Source: Trueperella pecoris
GTDB lineage: Bacteria > Actinomycetota > Actinomycetes > Actinomycetales > Actinomycetaceae
Reading direction: 5' to 3'
Length of the DNA stretch: 64,000 bases
NCBI RefSeq assembly: GCF_014926385.1
Contig: NZ_CP053291.1
Location: 620,001-684,000 of the forward strand
Below are positions 24,698 to 37,948 of the stretch, piece after piece (position 1 is the stretch's first letter; every line of letters starts with the position of its first letter). The position numbers and the translations under genes are program-made. The notes below the pieces were generated by a model, which had not been told where the DNA came from, searched no databases, and saw nothing but the letters and a program-made list of their open reading frames with translations.

Positions 24698-26112
24698 GCG
24701 CCGCAGTTTCGCCTGAATTTTGCAACCAGGAGGGCGTTACCGGCGCCACCGGCGTCTGGCTTCCACCCGAGGGCAGGGCTGCCCTACGAGCGGGCGTGAT
24801 CGGCAACTGGATCGACAACGTTCACGTGTTTCTGCCGCTCACCGCGCTCGCCCCGGCGATTGTGGTGCTCGGCGGGCCTGGAGCGGCCCAAGCGGGCGCG
24901 CTGGTGGTGGTTGCGATGTTGCTTGGGCGCCCACTCGGAGGGGTGATCTTCGGGCGGATCGCGGATCGGCTCGGTCGTACGGCTACCACCAGGATTGCGA
25001 TCGCAGGGACGGCCGCGTGCGCCGCTGGGATTGCGCTCATGCCCACTCACCTCGCGATCGGCGCTGCCGCGCTCGCCGGGGTGTTGGTGCTGCGTTTTGT
25101 TGGTGGCGTGTTCGTGGCAGGTGAGTACTCGGCCGCGATTCCGTTGGCGATGGAGTGGACACCGCCGCGCCGACGCGGGTTGATGTCGGGGGTAATTCTG
25201 GCGATGGCCCCGCTTGCACAGGCCACGATTGCCTTCGCGACGGCGGCCAGCCTGGCTCTCCTCGGGCGCGAGGCATACGTTGCGTGGGGATGGCGTGCCC
25301 TGTTCGGTGTGGGCGTGATGTTCTCACTGGGCATGTTTGCCTACTACTCGCGGCACGTGGTCGACGCTCCCGTGTTCCACCGGCAACGTGCGGCGGGCGA
25401 GGCCGCACCTGCCGGCATTCGGGAAGTACTGTTTGGGAGTCATGCCGGCGCATTCTGGCAGGTCTTCACGTTGATGAGCGGACTGTGGGTTCTGACGGCG
25501 GTGACGGTGTTGATACTTCCGGGTCGGCTGTCGGCAGACGCAGGGTTCACCGCCACCCAGGCGCCGTTCATTATGGGCGTCGCTTCACTCGCCCAAGCGG
25601 TGTTCATGGCAGGTTCCGGGCACGCCTCGTCGCTGGTGGGCCGGCGACGGCTCTTCGTGGCGTGGATGGCAGTTGCGGCGATCGCCGGACCGGCGCTCTG
25701 GTTCGCGATCACGAGTGCCACTAGTGTGGCGGGTGCCGCCGCGCTAGCGGCCTGTCTGCAGGTGGTCACAGTCTCGGCCTACGGGCCGGTCTCTGCCTAC
25801 CTTTCGGAGCGTTTCCCAACTCAGGTGCGTTCCTCCGGTTACGGCATGGGCTATTCGCTCTCGCTGATTGCGCCCGCGCTGTTCCCATTCTATCTGCCGG
25901 CTCTGGAGCGTGCACTCGGCCGTGACGGCGCGCCAGTTGCGTTGCTACTGTGTGGTGCGGGTTTGGTCACGTTGGGGGCGGCGCTCGGGCCGCGGCTATC
26001 GCCTACCGACGTCGACCACGACATCGACGTCGTTGCCGGCGGCCTGTCCGACGTCGTCCCGGCAGGGAACAGAACTGGGGAAGATACTTGCGTGCGGGAG
26101 GCGGCTACGTGA
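24694..26112 (+). CDS. MFS permease in thiamine salvage operon, probable thiamine-precursor carrier
   Basis: Start taken at GTG 24694, overlapping the thiD-tenA stop; an earlier ATG at 24631 lies inside that gene. About 472 residues with twelve hydrophobic helices. Motif A is GRIADRLGRTATTRI, and the start GNWIDNVHVFLPLTALAPAI resembles the metabolite:H+ symporter subgroup. Location between thiD-tenA and thiM with 4-nt overlaps on both sides, all under one TPP riboswitch, suggests import of HMP, thiazole or thiamine. That substrate is inferred only from context. Confidence 0.85.
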   Translation: MSAAVSPEFCNQEGVTGATGVWLPPEGRAALRAGVIGNWIDNVHVFLPLTALAPAIVVLGGPGAAQAGALVVVAMLLGRPLGGVIFGRIADRLGRTATTRIAIAGTAACAAGIALMPTHLAIGAAALAGVLVLRFVGGVFVAGEYSAAIPLAMEWTPPRRRGLMSGVILAMAPLAQATIAFATAASLALLGREAYVAWGWRALFGVGVMFSLGMFAYYSRHVVDAPVFHRQRAAGEAAPAGIREVLFGSHAGAFWQVFTLMSGLWVLTAVTVLILPGRLSADAGFTATQAPFIMGVASLAQAVFMAGSGHASSLVGRRRLFVAWMAVAAIAGPALWFAITSATSVAGAAALAACLQVVTVSAYGPVSAYLSERFPTQVRSSGYGMGYSLSLIAPALFPFYLPALERALGRDGAPVALLLCGAGLVTLGAALGPRLSPTDVDHDIDVVAGGLSDVVPAGNRTGEDTCVREAAT

Positions 26113-26852
26113 ACGGCGTGATCACGGCGGTGCGCGAGCGTGCGCCGTTGGTGCATTGCCTGACGGCGACGGTGTCGATGGGGATCGTGGCCGACGGTCT
26201 TCTCGCCGCCGGCGCGCGGCCCATGATGACCGAAACTGAAGCCGAGGCGCCAGTGATCGTGTCAGCCGCCGACGTTCTCTCGATCAATCTCGGTACGCTC
26301 TCCACCGACGGCGCTGCGGGCATCCCAGCCACTGTAGCATCCGCCCGCACGCTCGGGATTCCGTGGGTTTTGGATCCGACGGCGGTGGGCCTGGCCCCCG
26401 TGCGCACGCCTTTGGCGCTCCAACTTGCGCACATGCAACCGGCAGTGATCAGTGCAAACGCGTCGGAAGTGCTGGTGCTCGCCGGCGCTGGCGGTGGCGG
26501 TCGAGGAGCTGACGCGACGGCGTCGAGCCTGGACGTTCTCCCACACGCCCGCGAGCTGGCACAGCGTACGGGCGCCGTGGTGGCTGTGTCGGGGAAAGTG
26601 GACGTCATCACCGACGGGGAGCACGTGCACGAAGTGAGGGGAGGGTCGGCAATCATGCCGCGTGTGACAGGCACTGGTTGCCTGCTCGGCGCACTCACCG
26701 CGGCGTGCGTCGCGGTTGCCGCGCCGTGGGAGGCTGCGCTCGCGGCGTCCACGTGGATGAAGCGTGCCGGCGAAGTTGCGCATGAGCGGGCCGCTGGTCC
26801 AGGAAGTTTTCGGATTCATCTGCTCGATGCATTGGACGAGGTCAAACAATGA
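26109..26852 (+). CDS. thiM: Hydroxyethylthiazole kinase
   Basis: The start is GTG 26109, overlapping the permease stop; the frame extends further upstream only within that gene. 247 residues. VHCLTATVSMGIVADGLLAA is the ThiM N-terminal substrate motif (usually LVHCITN), followed by PWVLDPTAVG and the anion-hole MPRVTGTGCLLGAL. It phosphorylates 4-methyl-5-hydroxyethylthiazole for ThiE. It is somewhat shorter than typical ThiM (about 260-270). Overlaps thiE by ATGA. Confidence 0.92.
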   Translation: MNGVITAVRERAPLVHCLTATVSMGIVADGLLAAGARPMMTETEAEAPVIVSAADVLSINLGTLSTDGAAGIPATVASARTLGIPWVLDPTAVGLAPVRTPLALQLAHMQPAVISANASEVLVLAGAGGGGRGADATASSLDVLPHARELAQRTGAVVAVSGKVDVITDGEHVHEVRGGSAIMPRVTGTGCLLGALTAACVAVAAPWEAALAASTWMKRAGEVAHERAAGPGSFRIHLLDALDEVKQ

Positions 26853-27493
26853 AAAATGTGGATTGGCGTTGCTACCTGGTGACTTCTGGGACCGGCCCGG
26901 AAACGGTGACGACGACGGCCGCGGCGGCGCAAGCTGGCGCTGGGGTTGTGCAGGTCCGAGCTAAAAGTGCCGGCGCACGAGACCTCCTCGAGTTGACGGT
27001 TGCGGTGGCGCGAGCGGTGGCCGCTGTTGCGCCGCACACTCGTGTGGTGGTGGATGACCGTGCTGACGTCGCTTTCGCGGCGATGCGTGCCGGGGAACCG
27101 GTGCACGGGGTACACCTAGGCTGGGATGATCTGCCTGCCGCCGACGCGCGTGCAATGCTTGGTCCGGACGCGTTAATCGGGCTGACCACTGGAACACTGG
27201 AACTGGTGCAGGCTGCGGATCGGCTGGCGGACGTGGTCGACTACGTGGGCTGCGGGCCGTTTCGGCGTACGCCCACGAAGGACTCTGGGCGCGAGCCGCT
27301 CGGCTTTGACGGCTATCCTGCACTGGTAGCGGCGACGCGGCTGCCGATGGTGGCGATCGGTGATGTGCAGGTGGCCGACGTTCCTGGCCTCGCGGCGACG
27401 GGCGTGGACGGAGTCGCAATCGTGCGGGCTATCATGAACGCACCCGACCCGGCACAGGTGGTCAAAGACGTCCTCGCGGGATTCGCAGGCTGA
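26849..27493 (+). CDS. thiE: Thiamine phosphate synthase
   Basis: 214 residues, ATG 26849. TIM-barrel motifs of ThiE: YLVTSG, GAGVVQVRAKSAGARDLLEL, VVVDDRADVAFA, GVHLGWDDLP, IGLTTGT, DYVGCGPFRRTPTKD and VDGVAIVRAIM. Joins HMP-PP and thiazole phosphate to thiamine phosphate. With thiD-tenA and thiM it completes salvage. No thiC, thiG, thiS or thiF is in this operon, so de novo synthesis is not supported here. Confidence 0.93.
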   Translation: MKNVDWRCYLVTSGTGPETVTTTAAAAQAGAGVVQVRAKSAGARDLLELTVAVARAVAAVAPHTRVVVDDRADVAFAAMRAGEPVHGVHLGWDDLPAADARAMLGPDALIGLTTGTLELVQAADRLADVVDYVGCGPFRRTPTKDSGREPLGFDGYPALVAATRLPMVAIGDVQVADVPGLAATGVDGVAIVRAIMNAPDPAQVVKDVLAGFAG

Positions 27494-27864
27494 CCGGTTG
27501 CTGCGGCGATTTACCGGTCATCACGTGTGGAGCTGCTCCCGCACAACGTCAGCCACATCAGGGTGGATCCTGGTCAGTGGCGGCAATACCTAAAGGCTGG
27601 CAGCCGAGGAGTGCACCTGCCAGCGAGGCTATACGCGGCACGATAGCTTCTAATATCGCATCATCATTGAGATTGTGTTTTATGTACATCTCTATTTTGG
27701 CAATTTGCAGCAGTGCCCTATCGGCCAAGCTGGTTGTGAGTCAGTATAAGGACACTTTTTGGGATGCTTAACGCCCAGAAGCGACGCCGATCGGGTTTGG
27801 GAACCACAAAATGCGGCATTCCGCTCCGGCTGCTTGACGTAAATCAGCCACGCTGGGCTACATT
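27494..27864. other. Intergenic stretch with no supported gene
   Basis: A 64-codon frame at 27577-27771 has no recognisable features and an unconvincing start. The second half is AT-richer (TTCTAATATCGCATCATCATTG region), perhaps remains of a lost gene. No terminator hairpin of note is seen just after thiE. Confidence 0.5.
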
Positions 27865-28197
27865 TCAACGGTCGCTGCCAGCCTGGCGGGGTTCGAGGTA
27901 GGTGATGGATTTCCCATGCGCTTTGGCGTATTCGATTTCCGAGCGCGTGCTTGAACCGATGTAACCGCCTACGTTGATGACGAAGATGCCATCGGCCATG
28001 TCAATTTTGCGCTTGTGCATGTCGTCAAGCATCTCTTTGGTTGTTTCGGTCCATACTTCGGCGTCGCCACTATGCCCGAAAAGGCCCACACTGATGACGA
28101 TGTTCCCGTCGAGAGTTAGCCGTTTTTGAGCCGCGATAAATTCTTCTTTGAAACGAGTAGATCCGCAGAGCGTGACCACTGGATATGTGCCTTGCAT
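27865..28197 (-). CDS. Nucleoside 2-deoxyribosyltransferase-like small protein
   Basis: 110 residues from ATG 28197. YPVVTLCGSTRFKEEFIAAQ is the N-terminal strand-loop of the nucleoside deoxyribosyltransferase/SLOG-like superfamily. KIDMADGIFVINVGGYIGSS and the Glu in STRSEIEYAKAHGK follow in the usual places. Family members cleave or exchange N-glycosidic bonds, or bind nucleotides as sensors. Stand-alone gene; the role is not known. Confidence 0.75.
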   Translation of the reverse strand: MQGTYPVVTLCGSTRFKEEFIAAQKRLTLDGNIVISVGLFGHSGDAEVWTETTKEMLDDMHKRKIDMADGIFVINVGGYIGSSTRSEIEYAKAHGKSITYLEPRQAGSDR

Positions 28198-28483
28198 GTG
28201 GAGCCTCTCTGGTGATGAATGGTGGGCTGGTGGGACACGGATTGGTAGACGTCACCAGGTTAGCAGCGTGTGAAGATTAGCTGCTTGCGGCCTTGGTGGC
28301 CTAGATGGCAAATCTGCGCACGACCGGTCATGGCTATCTGTCTACATTTTCAGTCCCCTTTGCGGCCTCCACCTGCGTATTGTGGACAGTTCTTCCGACG
28401 ACGTCGTCCGGTTGCTAGGCTCGAATCATACGGGAATCCGGTGGCCGTTGATCCTACCTGATCAGTTCGACGATGAAGTGAGC

Positions 28484-29720
28484 ATGATGAGCGAATTCGA
28501 TCCGCTGGCGTATCTGACCCGCATCATGGAGACGTTCTATCCGATTGGGGCGGATGAGGTCACGGGCGGCGTCAATCGCCTCGGATACGGCCTGGTTGAA
28601 GACGAGATGCATGAGGCCGCCACCAAGATCGCCACTGATGACGGGTTCGTGGTGGAAACAGACTCAGTCGGCAATCTGTATTTCTCTCGCTACCCCCAGG
28701 GGGGACTACTACCTTGTTGCTTCACATCTCGACTCCGTGTCCGACGGCGGTCGCTATGACGGCATCCTCGGCGTCGCCGCAGCGATGACCTTGCTCAAGA
28801 TGATCAAGGAAGAAAGCCTGGATATCCCGCTCAAGGTGGGAGCATTCCGATGCGAGGAGTCGACGAACTTCCTCAAAGCGTGTCTGGGCAGCGCCCTTGT
28901 GACGGGGAAGTTCGACCCGGAGGACTTCGTCCGCCTCGTGTCGCGCGACGGCAAGACGCTCCAACAGGTTTTTGCTGATCGTGGCCACAGCACGGATCTT
29001 CGCGTGATTGACGGCGTCAAGGGCTACCTTGAGCTCCACATCGAGCAGGGCCGCGTGCTCGAAAGTGAGAAGTTGCCGATCGGCGTCGTGACGTCGATTG
29101 CCGGCAATCTTCGCTTGGAAGTTCGTATCACGGGTATGGCTGAACATTCGGGTGCGACCCCGATGAACATTCGCCAGGACGCCCTGTGCGCTGCCGCCGA
29201 GATCGTTTTGGCGGTCGAGGAAATCGCCACGAGCGACCCGGACCATACCTCCGTGGGGACGGTCGGATCCTTGAACGTTCACCCGAACTCGCTCAACGTG
29301 GTTCCCGGCGCGGTGAGCCTCACAGTCGATCTGCGCGACGGTAATAACGACCGCATCGAACTCATGAGTGCGCAAGTACAGTCGCGCATCCGGAAGATTT
29401 GCGACCGCAGGGGAGTCGACGTCGACCTGCGCGTTGTCTCTCACGCTCCGGCCGTGACTTTGGACGACGGCGTTGTGCGAGGGCTTTCCGAAGCGGCTCA
29501 TGTGCGCGGGATCGAGCATAAGCTAATGCCGAGCGGTGCTGGCCACGACGCCATGAATTTTGCCGATCTTTGCCCGACGGGGATGCTTTTTGTGCCGTGT
29601 GAAAACGGCGTCAGCCACAGTCCGCTTGAAAAGGCCGACAACGCCGACGCCGTTCGTGGCGCACACATCATGCTCGAGTACCTCAAGAGACTGGAAGGGC
29701 AGACGACTACTGTCGTTTAG
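28484..29720 (+). pseudogene. M20-family amidohydrolase (N-carbamoyl-amino-acid/allantoate type), frameshifted
   Basis: Starts at ATG 28484 or 28487 (MSEFDPLAYLTRIMETFYPI) and reads normally to NLYFSRYPQGG. A frame change follows at the CCCCCAGGGGGG run near 28694-28706, and the rest continues in another frame (DYYLVASHLDSVSDGGRYDG, then AFRCEESTNFL, LELHIEQGRVLESE and PSGAGHDAMNFADLCPTGML). Metal ligands His, Asp, Glu and His are all retained, so apart from the one slip the protein is complete (about 410 residues). It could be a real inactivation, a phase-variable run, or a sequencing slip. Related enzymes hydrolyse carbamoyl-amino acids, ureidoglycolate or allantoate. Confidence 0.85.
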
Positions 29721-30190
29721 ACCGACCATATTCCCCATGCCCACACAGGCAAGCCAATGGCCACTGAAAGAACTTCAATGGCGATGCTCAATCCGACGCC
29801 TTTGAGCGCCGTCAGCGTGTTCTGCCACGCGGTCTCGTGGCTGTGGCGCGCCTCGGCCAGGTATACGCCGAGGGGGAATCCGAGAAAGAGGCCGAAGAAC
29901 GGTACGGCAAAGAAACCGGCGACGCCGGCGACTGCGCCTATCAGCAGGGTTCTGGTCGAAATCCCCTCGCGCTTAAGGTAGGCAGATGGGAAGGCAAACT
30001 TTGCGAGGGTGCCGATCGCGAGGACGGCCACGACGGCGACCACCCAGACCCACGCCGTAGGCTTGCCGATGACGGCCGCCCACAATACCGTCCCCAAGGC
30101 GAGTATCGCGGGCCCCGGGATGATCTGCGTGAGGGCACCGAACAGCGCGACTAGAGCTGTCACGACGAAGAAAACGATGTCGAACCCCAT
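29717..30190 (-). CDS. DUF456-type membrane protein
   Basis: 157 residues, five hydrophobic stretches. Gly-rich core ALTQIIPGPAILALGTVLWA and AGFFAVPFFGLFLGFPLGVY with EARHSHETAWQNTLTALKGV, as in DUF456 proteins. Function unknown. Convergent with the frameshifted hydrolase; the two overlap by 4 nt. No good signal peptide, consistent with an inner-membrane protein. Confidence 0.8.
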   Translation of the reverse strand: MGFDIVFFVVTALVALFGALTQIIPGPAILALGTVLWAAVIGKPTAWVWVVAVVAVLAIGTLAKFAFPSAYLKREGISTRTLLIGAVAGVAGFFAVPFFGLFLGFPLGVYLAEARHSHETAWQNTLTALKGVGLSIAIEVLSVAIGLPVWAWGIWSV

Positions 30191-30306
30191 GGGACAAGAT
30201 TAGAGAAAATCGGGCTTTGACGTGCGTTTTAGAGGGAAGCCGTGAGGTTGGCGCGGGAGATAAATTTCGGTGTTTGTGGTTGTGATCAGGGGCACTGTGG
30301 GTTGGT

Positions 30307-30335
30307 TTGACGTGGGTGGGGTGGGTGTGTAAGTT
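30307..30335 (+). promoter_or_regulatory. Candidate rRNA operon promoter
   Basis: TTGACG at 30307-30312 and TAAGTT at 30330-30335 are separated by 17 nt. It is about 370 nt upstream of the 16S start, a plausible distance. The surrounding 30191-30705 stretch encodes nothing supportable and is very strongly T/G-biased on the + strand. Confidence 0.4.
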
Positions 30336-30500
30336 TTTTTCTTGTCGCCGGGGCGTGTGAGGCACGGTTGTGGTGATGGTTTTCTGGTTTGGTTGTTCTG
30401 ATTGCTGGAGTTTGACTTTGGTGGTTGGTTGGACTAGGTTGGAGAGGTTGCTCCTGAGGGGGTCTGGCAAAGGGTTTTTGTTGGGTTTTCTTGTGTGGGT

Positions 30501-30527
30501 GTGTTGTTTGATATCTCAATAGTGTGT
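30501..30527 (+). promoter_or_regulatory. rRNA leader element (antitermination/RNase III region)
   Basis: GTGTTGTTTGATATCTCAAT followed by AGTGTG resembles the leader element conserved before actinobacterial 16S genes (TTGTTTGAGAACTCAATAGTG form). Its place, about 190 nt before mature 16S, fits a boxA or processing signal. Identification is by memory of the motif. Confidence 0.55.
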
Positions 30528-30705
30528 CAGCTTTTTATGTTGTATTTTTTGCTGGCTCTTCCATTTTTTGGTTGGGTTGGTTTTTTGCTGTGACTGGCCT
30601 TTTGGTTGGTTGTGGTTTTTGTTTGCCAGTTTTCTGGTTTTGTTGAGCTTGTTTTTCTTGCTTTTCATATGGATTGGGCTGGCCCTGTTTGTTGGGGTTG
30701 GTTTT

Positions 30706-35530
<4,825 letters not shown>

Positions 35531-35549
35531 AACCAGACAACAAAAATTT

Positions 35550-35578
35550 TCGTATCCACTATACAATTCTGGACCACC
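35550..35578 (+). other. 3' half of the 23S processing stem
   Basis: GTATCCACTATACAATTCTG is complementary to the spacer sequence upstream of 23S (about 32410-32430). The trailing GGACCACCACC continues the pairing with GGTGGTTG. Expected RNase III substrate. Confidence 0.8.
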
Positions 35579-35632
35579 ACCCCATCCCTTGGTGGCAGAG
35601 ACAAATTGAATAAAAATTGGTCCCCAAATGTT

Positions 35633-35752
35633 TTGACGGTGGCCATAGCGGTGGGGAAACGCCCGGTCCCATTCCGAACCCGGAAGCTAAGCCCACCAGC
35701 GCCGATGGTACTGCACTCGCGAGGGTGTGGGAGAGTAGGACACCGCCGTCAA
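35633..35752 (+). rRNA. rrf: 5S ribosomal RNA
   Basis: 120 nt from TTGACGGTGGCCATAGCG to ACACCGCCGTCAA. The ends pair, and CGGTCCCATTCCGAACCCGG and GCACTCGCGAGGGTGTGGGA are the conserved internal helices. Completes a 16S-23S-5S operon. Confidence 0.97.
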
Positions 35753-35761
35753 CCAAACCCT

Positions 35762-35795
35762 TTTTGAGCCCTGACCCAACAGTCAGGGCTCAAAA
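35762..35795 (+). terminator. rRNA operon terminator
   Basis: TTGAGCCCTGAC and GTCAGGGCTCAA form a perfect 12-bp stem around a six-base loop, ten bases after 5S. Flanking T and A runs make it usable on both strands, though the downstream U tract is weak. Confidence 0.8.
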
Positions 35796-35904
35796 CATTT
35801 CAGGCACCACCACGCGCACACGATCAGTCTAACGTCGAGGCGACAGGACGAACCCGGCCTGGTGTGAGCTCTTGCCTCAGTAGCAGTCACCTTAGTGGTC
35901 GGGC

Positions 35905-36557
35905 TTAATGCCGCTGTAGGGTCGTTCGAGTAGCGCTCGTGGCTTTGAGCGCGGTTCGTGTCAGGATGAGGACGGTCTGCTCTGATGCATGTATCGAGCC
36001 GGTTCTGACCAGCTTGCGGAACGCAGCGTGTGCGACCGCGCTCGTGGGCTCAGCGTAGAGCCCGTGGTCAATAAGGTAGCGAGTCGACTGCGCGATGTCG
36101 TCGTCGAGGCTGACGCTAGTGCCACCCGTCCTCACGACGGCGTCTGCGACCTCCAAGCGATGCACAGGCTGGGCGATGGAGGCGCCCTGGGCAAGCATAG
36201 CGCGTAGGAACTGCGTGTACCCCAACCCGGTGATGGTGGCGACGATGGGATCCCGTAGCGAGTTATTCCCCGGCCCCGGTCTATACGGAATTGCTCGCTC
36301 AGCGACTCGGCAGTGACGAGAGCGGGCCTCCACTCGTCAGAGGACGGCACGTCTGCGTTAAATTCATTGCGGATCCGCGCCATTTCCTCCCAGCCCACAT
36401 CCGCTGCTCCGGTGGCCTCGACGTCGACGTCTAGGCCGGCTGCCCGTGAATAATGTTCGAGAATCGCGGCGAAACGTGGCGTATTGGCCCGCAGGTCAAG
36501 CATCGACATTTTTTCGATTTTCTCGAGCCCATACCCGTGGGCGAGCAGGAAATTCAC
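35905..36557 (-). pseudogene. PLP-dependent enzyme (threonine-synthase-like) remnant, frameshifted
   Basis: The 3' half reads PYRPGPGNNSLRDPIVATIT then LGYTQFLRAM, a DDDIAQSTRYLIDHGLYAEP loop and TSAVAHAAFRKLVRTG, like the C-terminal part of threonine-synthase/dehydratase-type fold II enzymes. The 5' part (MNFLLAHGYGLEKIEKMSML to SEQFRI) is in another frame, with the slip near 36280. I am less sure the 5' part belongs to the same family. The usual lysine-bearing N-terminal catalytic region is not visible, so the gene is also truncated. First member of the decaying block after the rRNA operon. Confidence 0.55.
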
Positions 36558-36689
36558 GGCGGGAGCATCGGCCGGTCGCGACCGTAGCTTTGTCTTCGCT
36601 CCGGCGCGACACGTCGCTGGGTGGTAGCCGTTTCAACGACGCCGTCTCCCGGCTTTATGCCAACCCGTCATGATTCATGGCGTCAATTT

Positions 36690-37419
36690 AACCATAGGCG
36701 GCTGTGGGGCAAACGATGCGCTCCCAGCTATCAGCTGGGTACGCACAATGGAACCTTGCATCTGGCGAGCGGACAACCTAGGCGATCCGCTCGCGTAGTG
36801 GTGAAGCCTATTCGGGGAGTGTGCCGTGCGGCATATATCCCTCGACGACGATGCGGGGCGCCTCTCGCGGTCCGCGTAGCCGGCAACGTACACGCCCGAG
36901 CCGCGCACGGGAGTCTTCTCAGTTCCGAGGCTGATGCCCGTCAACGTCGCGGTGAAGGCGGCCGCGGAGTCCTTTTGACGATTCCACAGGGTCAATCCGC
37001 CTTGGAGTACGTTGAAGCCGTAGCCGTGTAGCTGATCGCCGCGCCGCGTACGTCGGCTTGCTTGACGTGAACGTCGTTGGCTTCGACGCGGATGTTCTTC
37101 ACTTCGCCGTCGGCCGCGAGGTAGATCTGGCCGACGGCGGTGCCGTGATCGAGAACCATGGTTCCGGCGTCGTCGACCGAGAAGTCGTTATAGACCGCGA
37201 CCTCGTAGTCGGTGGTCGAGATCGTGACGTCGCGTAGCGTGTTGTCCTTGGTCAGGCGCACGCCCTTCGCGAGGAACTGCAAGTGGCAACCGCTGAGGGT
37301 GGCCCCAGTGGTTGGGTGATCGACGGCGAACCGGTGATCGTGCCGTCGACGGTGATGTCTGTCTGGCCATTCGAAATTGCGTCCGCAAGCTCTGCGGCGG
37401 TTGAAACTTTAACGTTCAT
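36690..37419 (-). pseudogene. Degraded unknown protein (repetitive beta-strand pattern)
   Basis: ATG 37419 opens MNVKVSTAAELADAISNGQT then DITVDGTITGSPSIT. After a frame change near 37310 it continues SGCHLQFLAKGVRLTKDNTL, NDFSVDDAGTMVLDHGTAVG and NIRVEANDVHVKQADVRG. After another slip near 37010 it continues QKDSAAAFTATLTGISLGTE. The Thr/Val/Asp-rich alternating strands with Asn/Gly turns look like a right-handed beta-helix protein. I cannot name a family. At least two frameshifts and a degraded 3' end. Confidence 0.55.
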
Positions 37420-37948
37420 GTTTCACACCATACGCCTGCTGGGTCCTACGTCCTGGCGGATTGTTGTCCACCCAAAGCGAGTGCTCACCGGGCGCCCGCT
37501 CTCGACACGCAGGACCCTAGTGGAGCGGCGCACCGTTTTCGAAGATGAGCGGAGAGCCGTAATCCATGGTGGGCCCGTCGTCGTACATGGAGCGGAGATA
37601 GTCTTTGAGCTCCGATCGTGAGGCGAAGGTGACGGCTCGGTAGGGTGCGTCGAAGGCAAGCTTCTCCACAAAGAGGATCCCGTCGCTGATGTCTACACGC
37701 ACGCCCGTGTGGCCGACGAAGGAATAACCCTCGGCATCCAGCGTGTCGTGGATGCAGACGGAGATGACTGAGGCCGGCCCCGAGGCGTAGCTGACCTTGT
37801 GATCGGCGAGGTACTTTTCGACGTCGGCGACGCGGGCGGCCTTGTCCTTGTCCTTCGTCGGGGGGGATGCGGCCGTAGAGAACATCGAAATTGGCGCGAT
37901 CGGTCTCGAATAGCTTGGGGGGGGGTGCCCCTATGTCTTCTGTCAAGT

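Noticed and set aside
27577-27771. 64-codon ORF after thiE
   Set aside because: No ribosome site, family or protein-like pattern; it lies in an AT-rich spacer.
28395-28410. GACGACGTCGTC perfect palindrome upstream of the amidohydrolase
   Set aside because: Very similar GACGTCG-type strings are frequent in coding sequence throughout this window, so it is not specific.
36132-36557. Separate intact gene overlapping the PLP pseudogene
   Set aside because: The end of this frame is antisense-like filler, and the protein-like part stops where the other frame begins, which fits a frameshift better.
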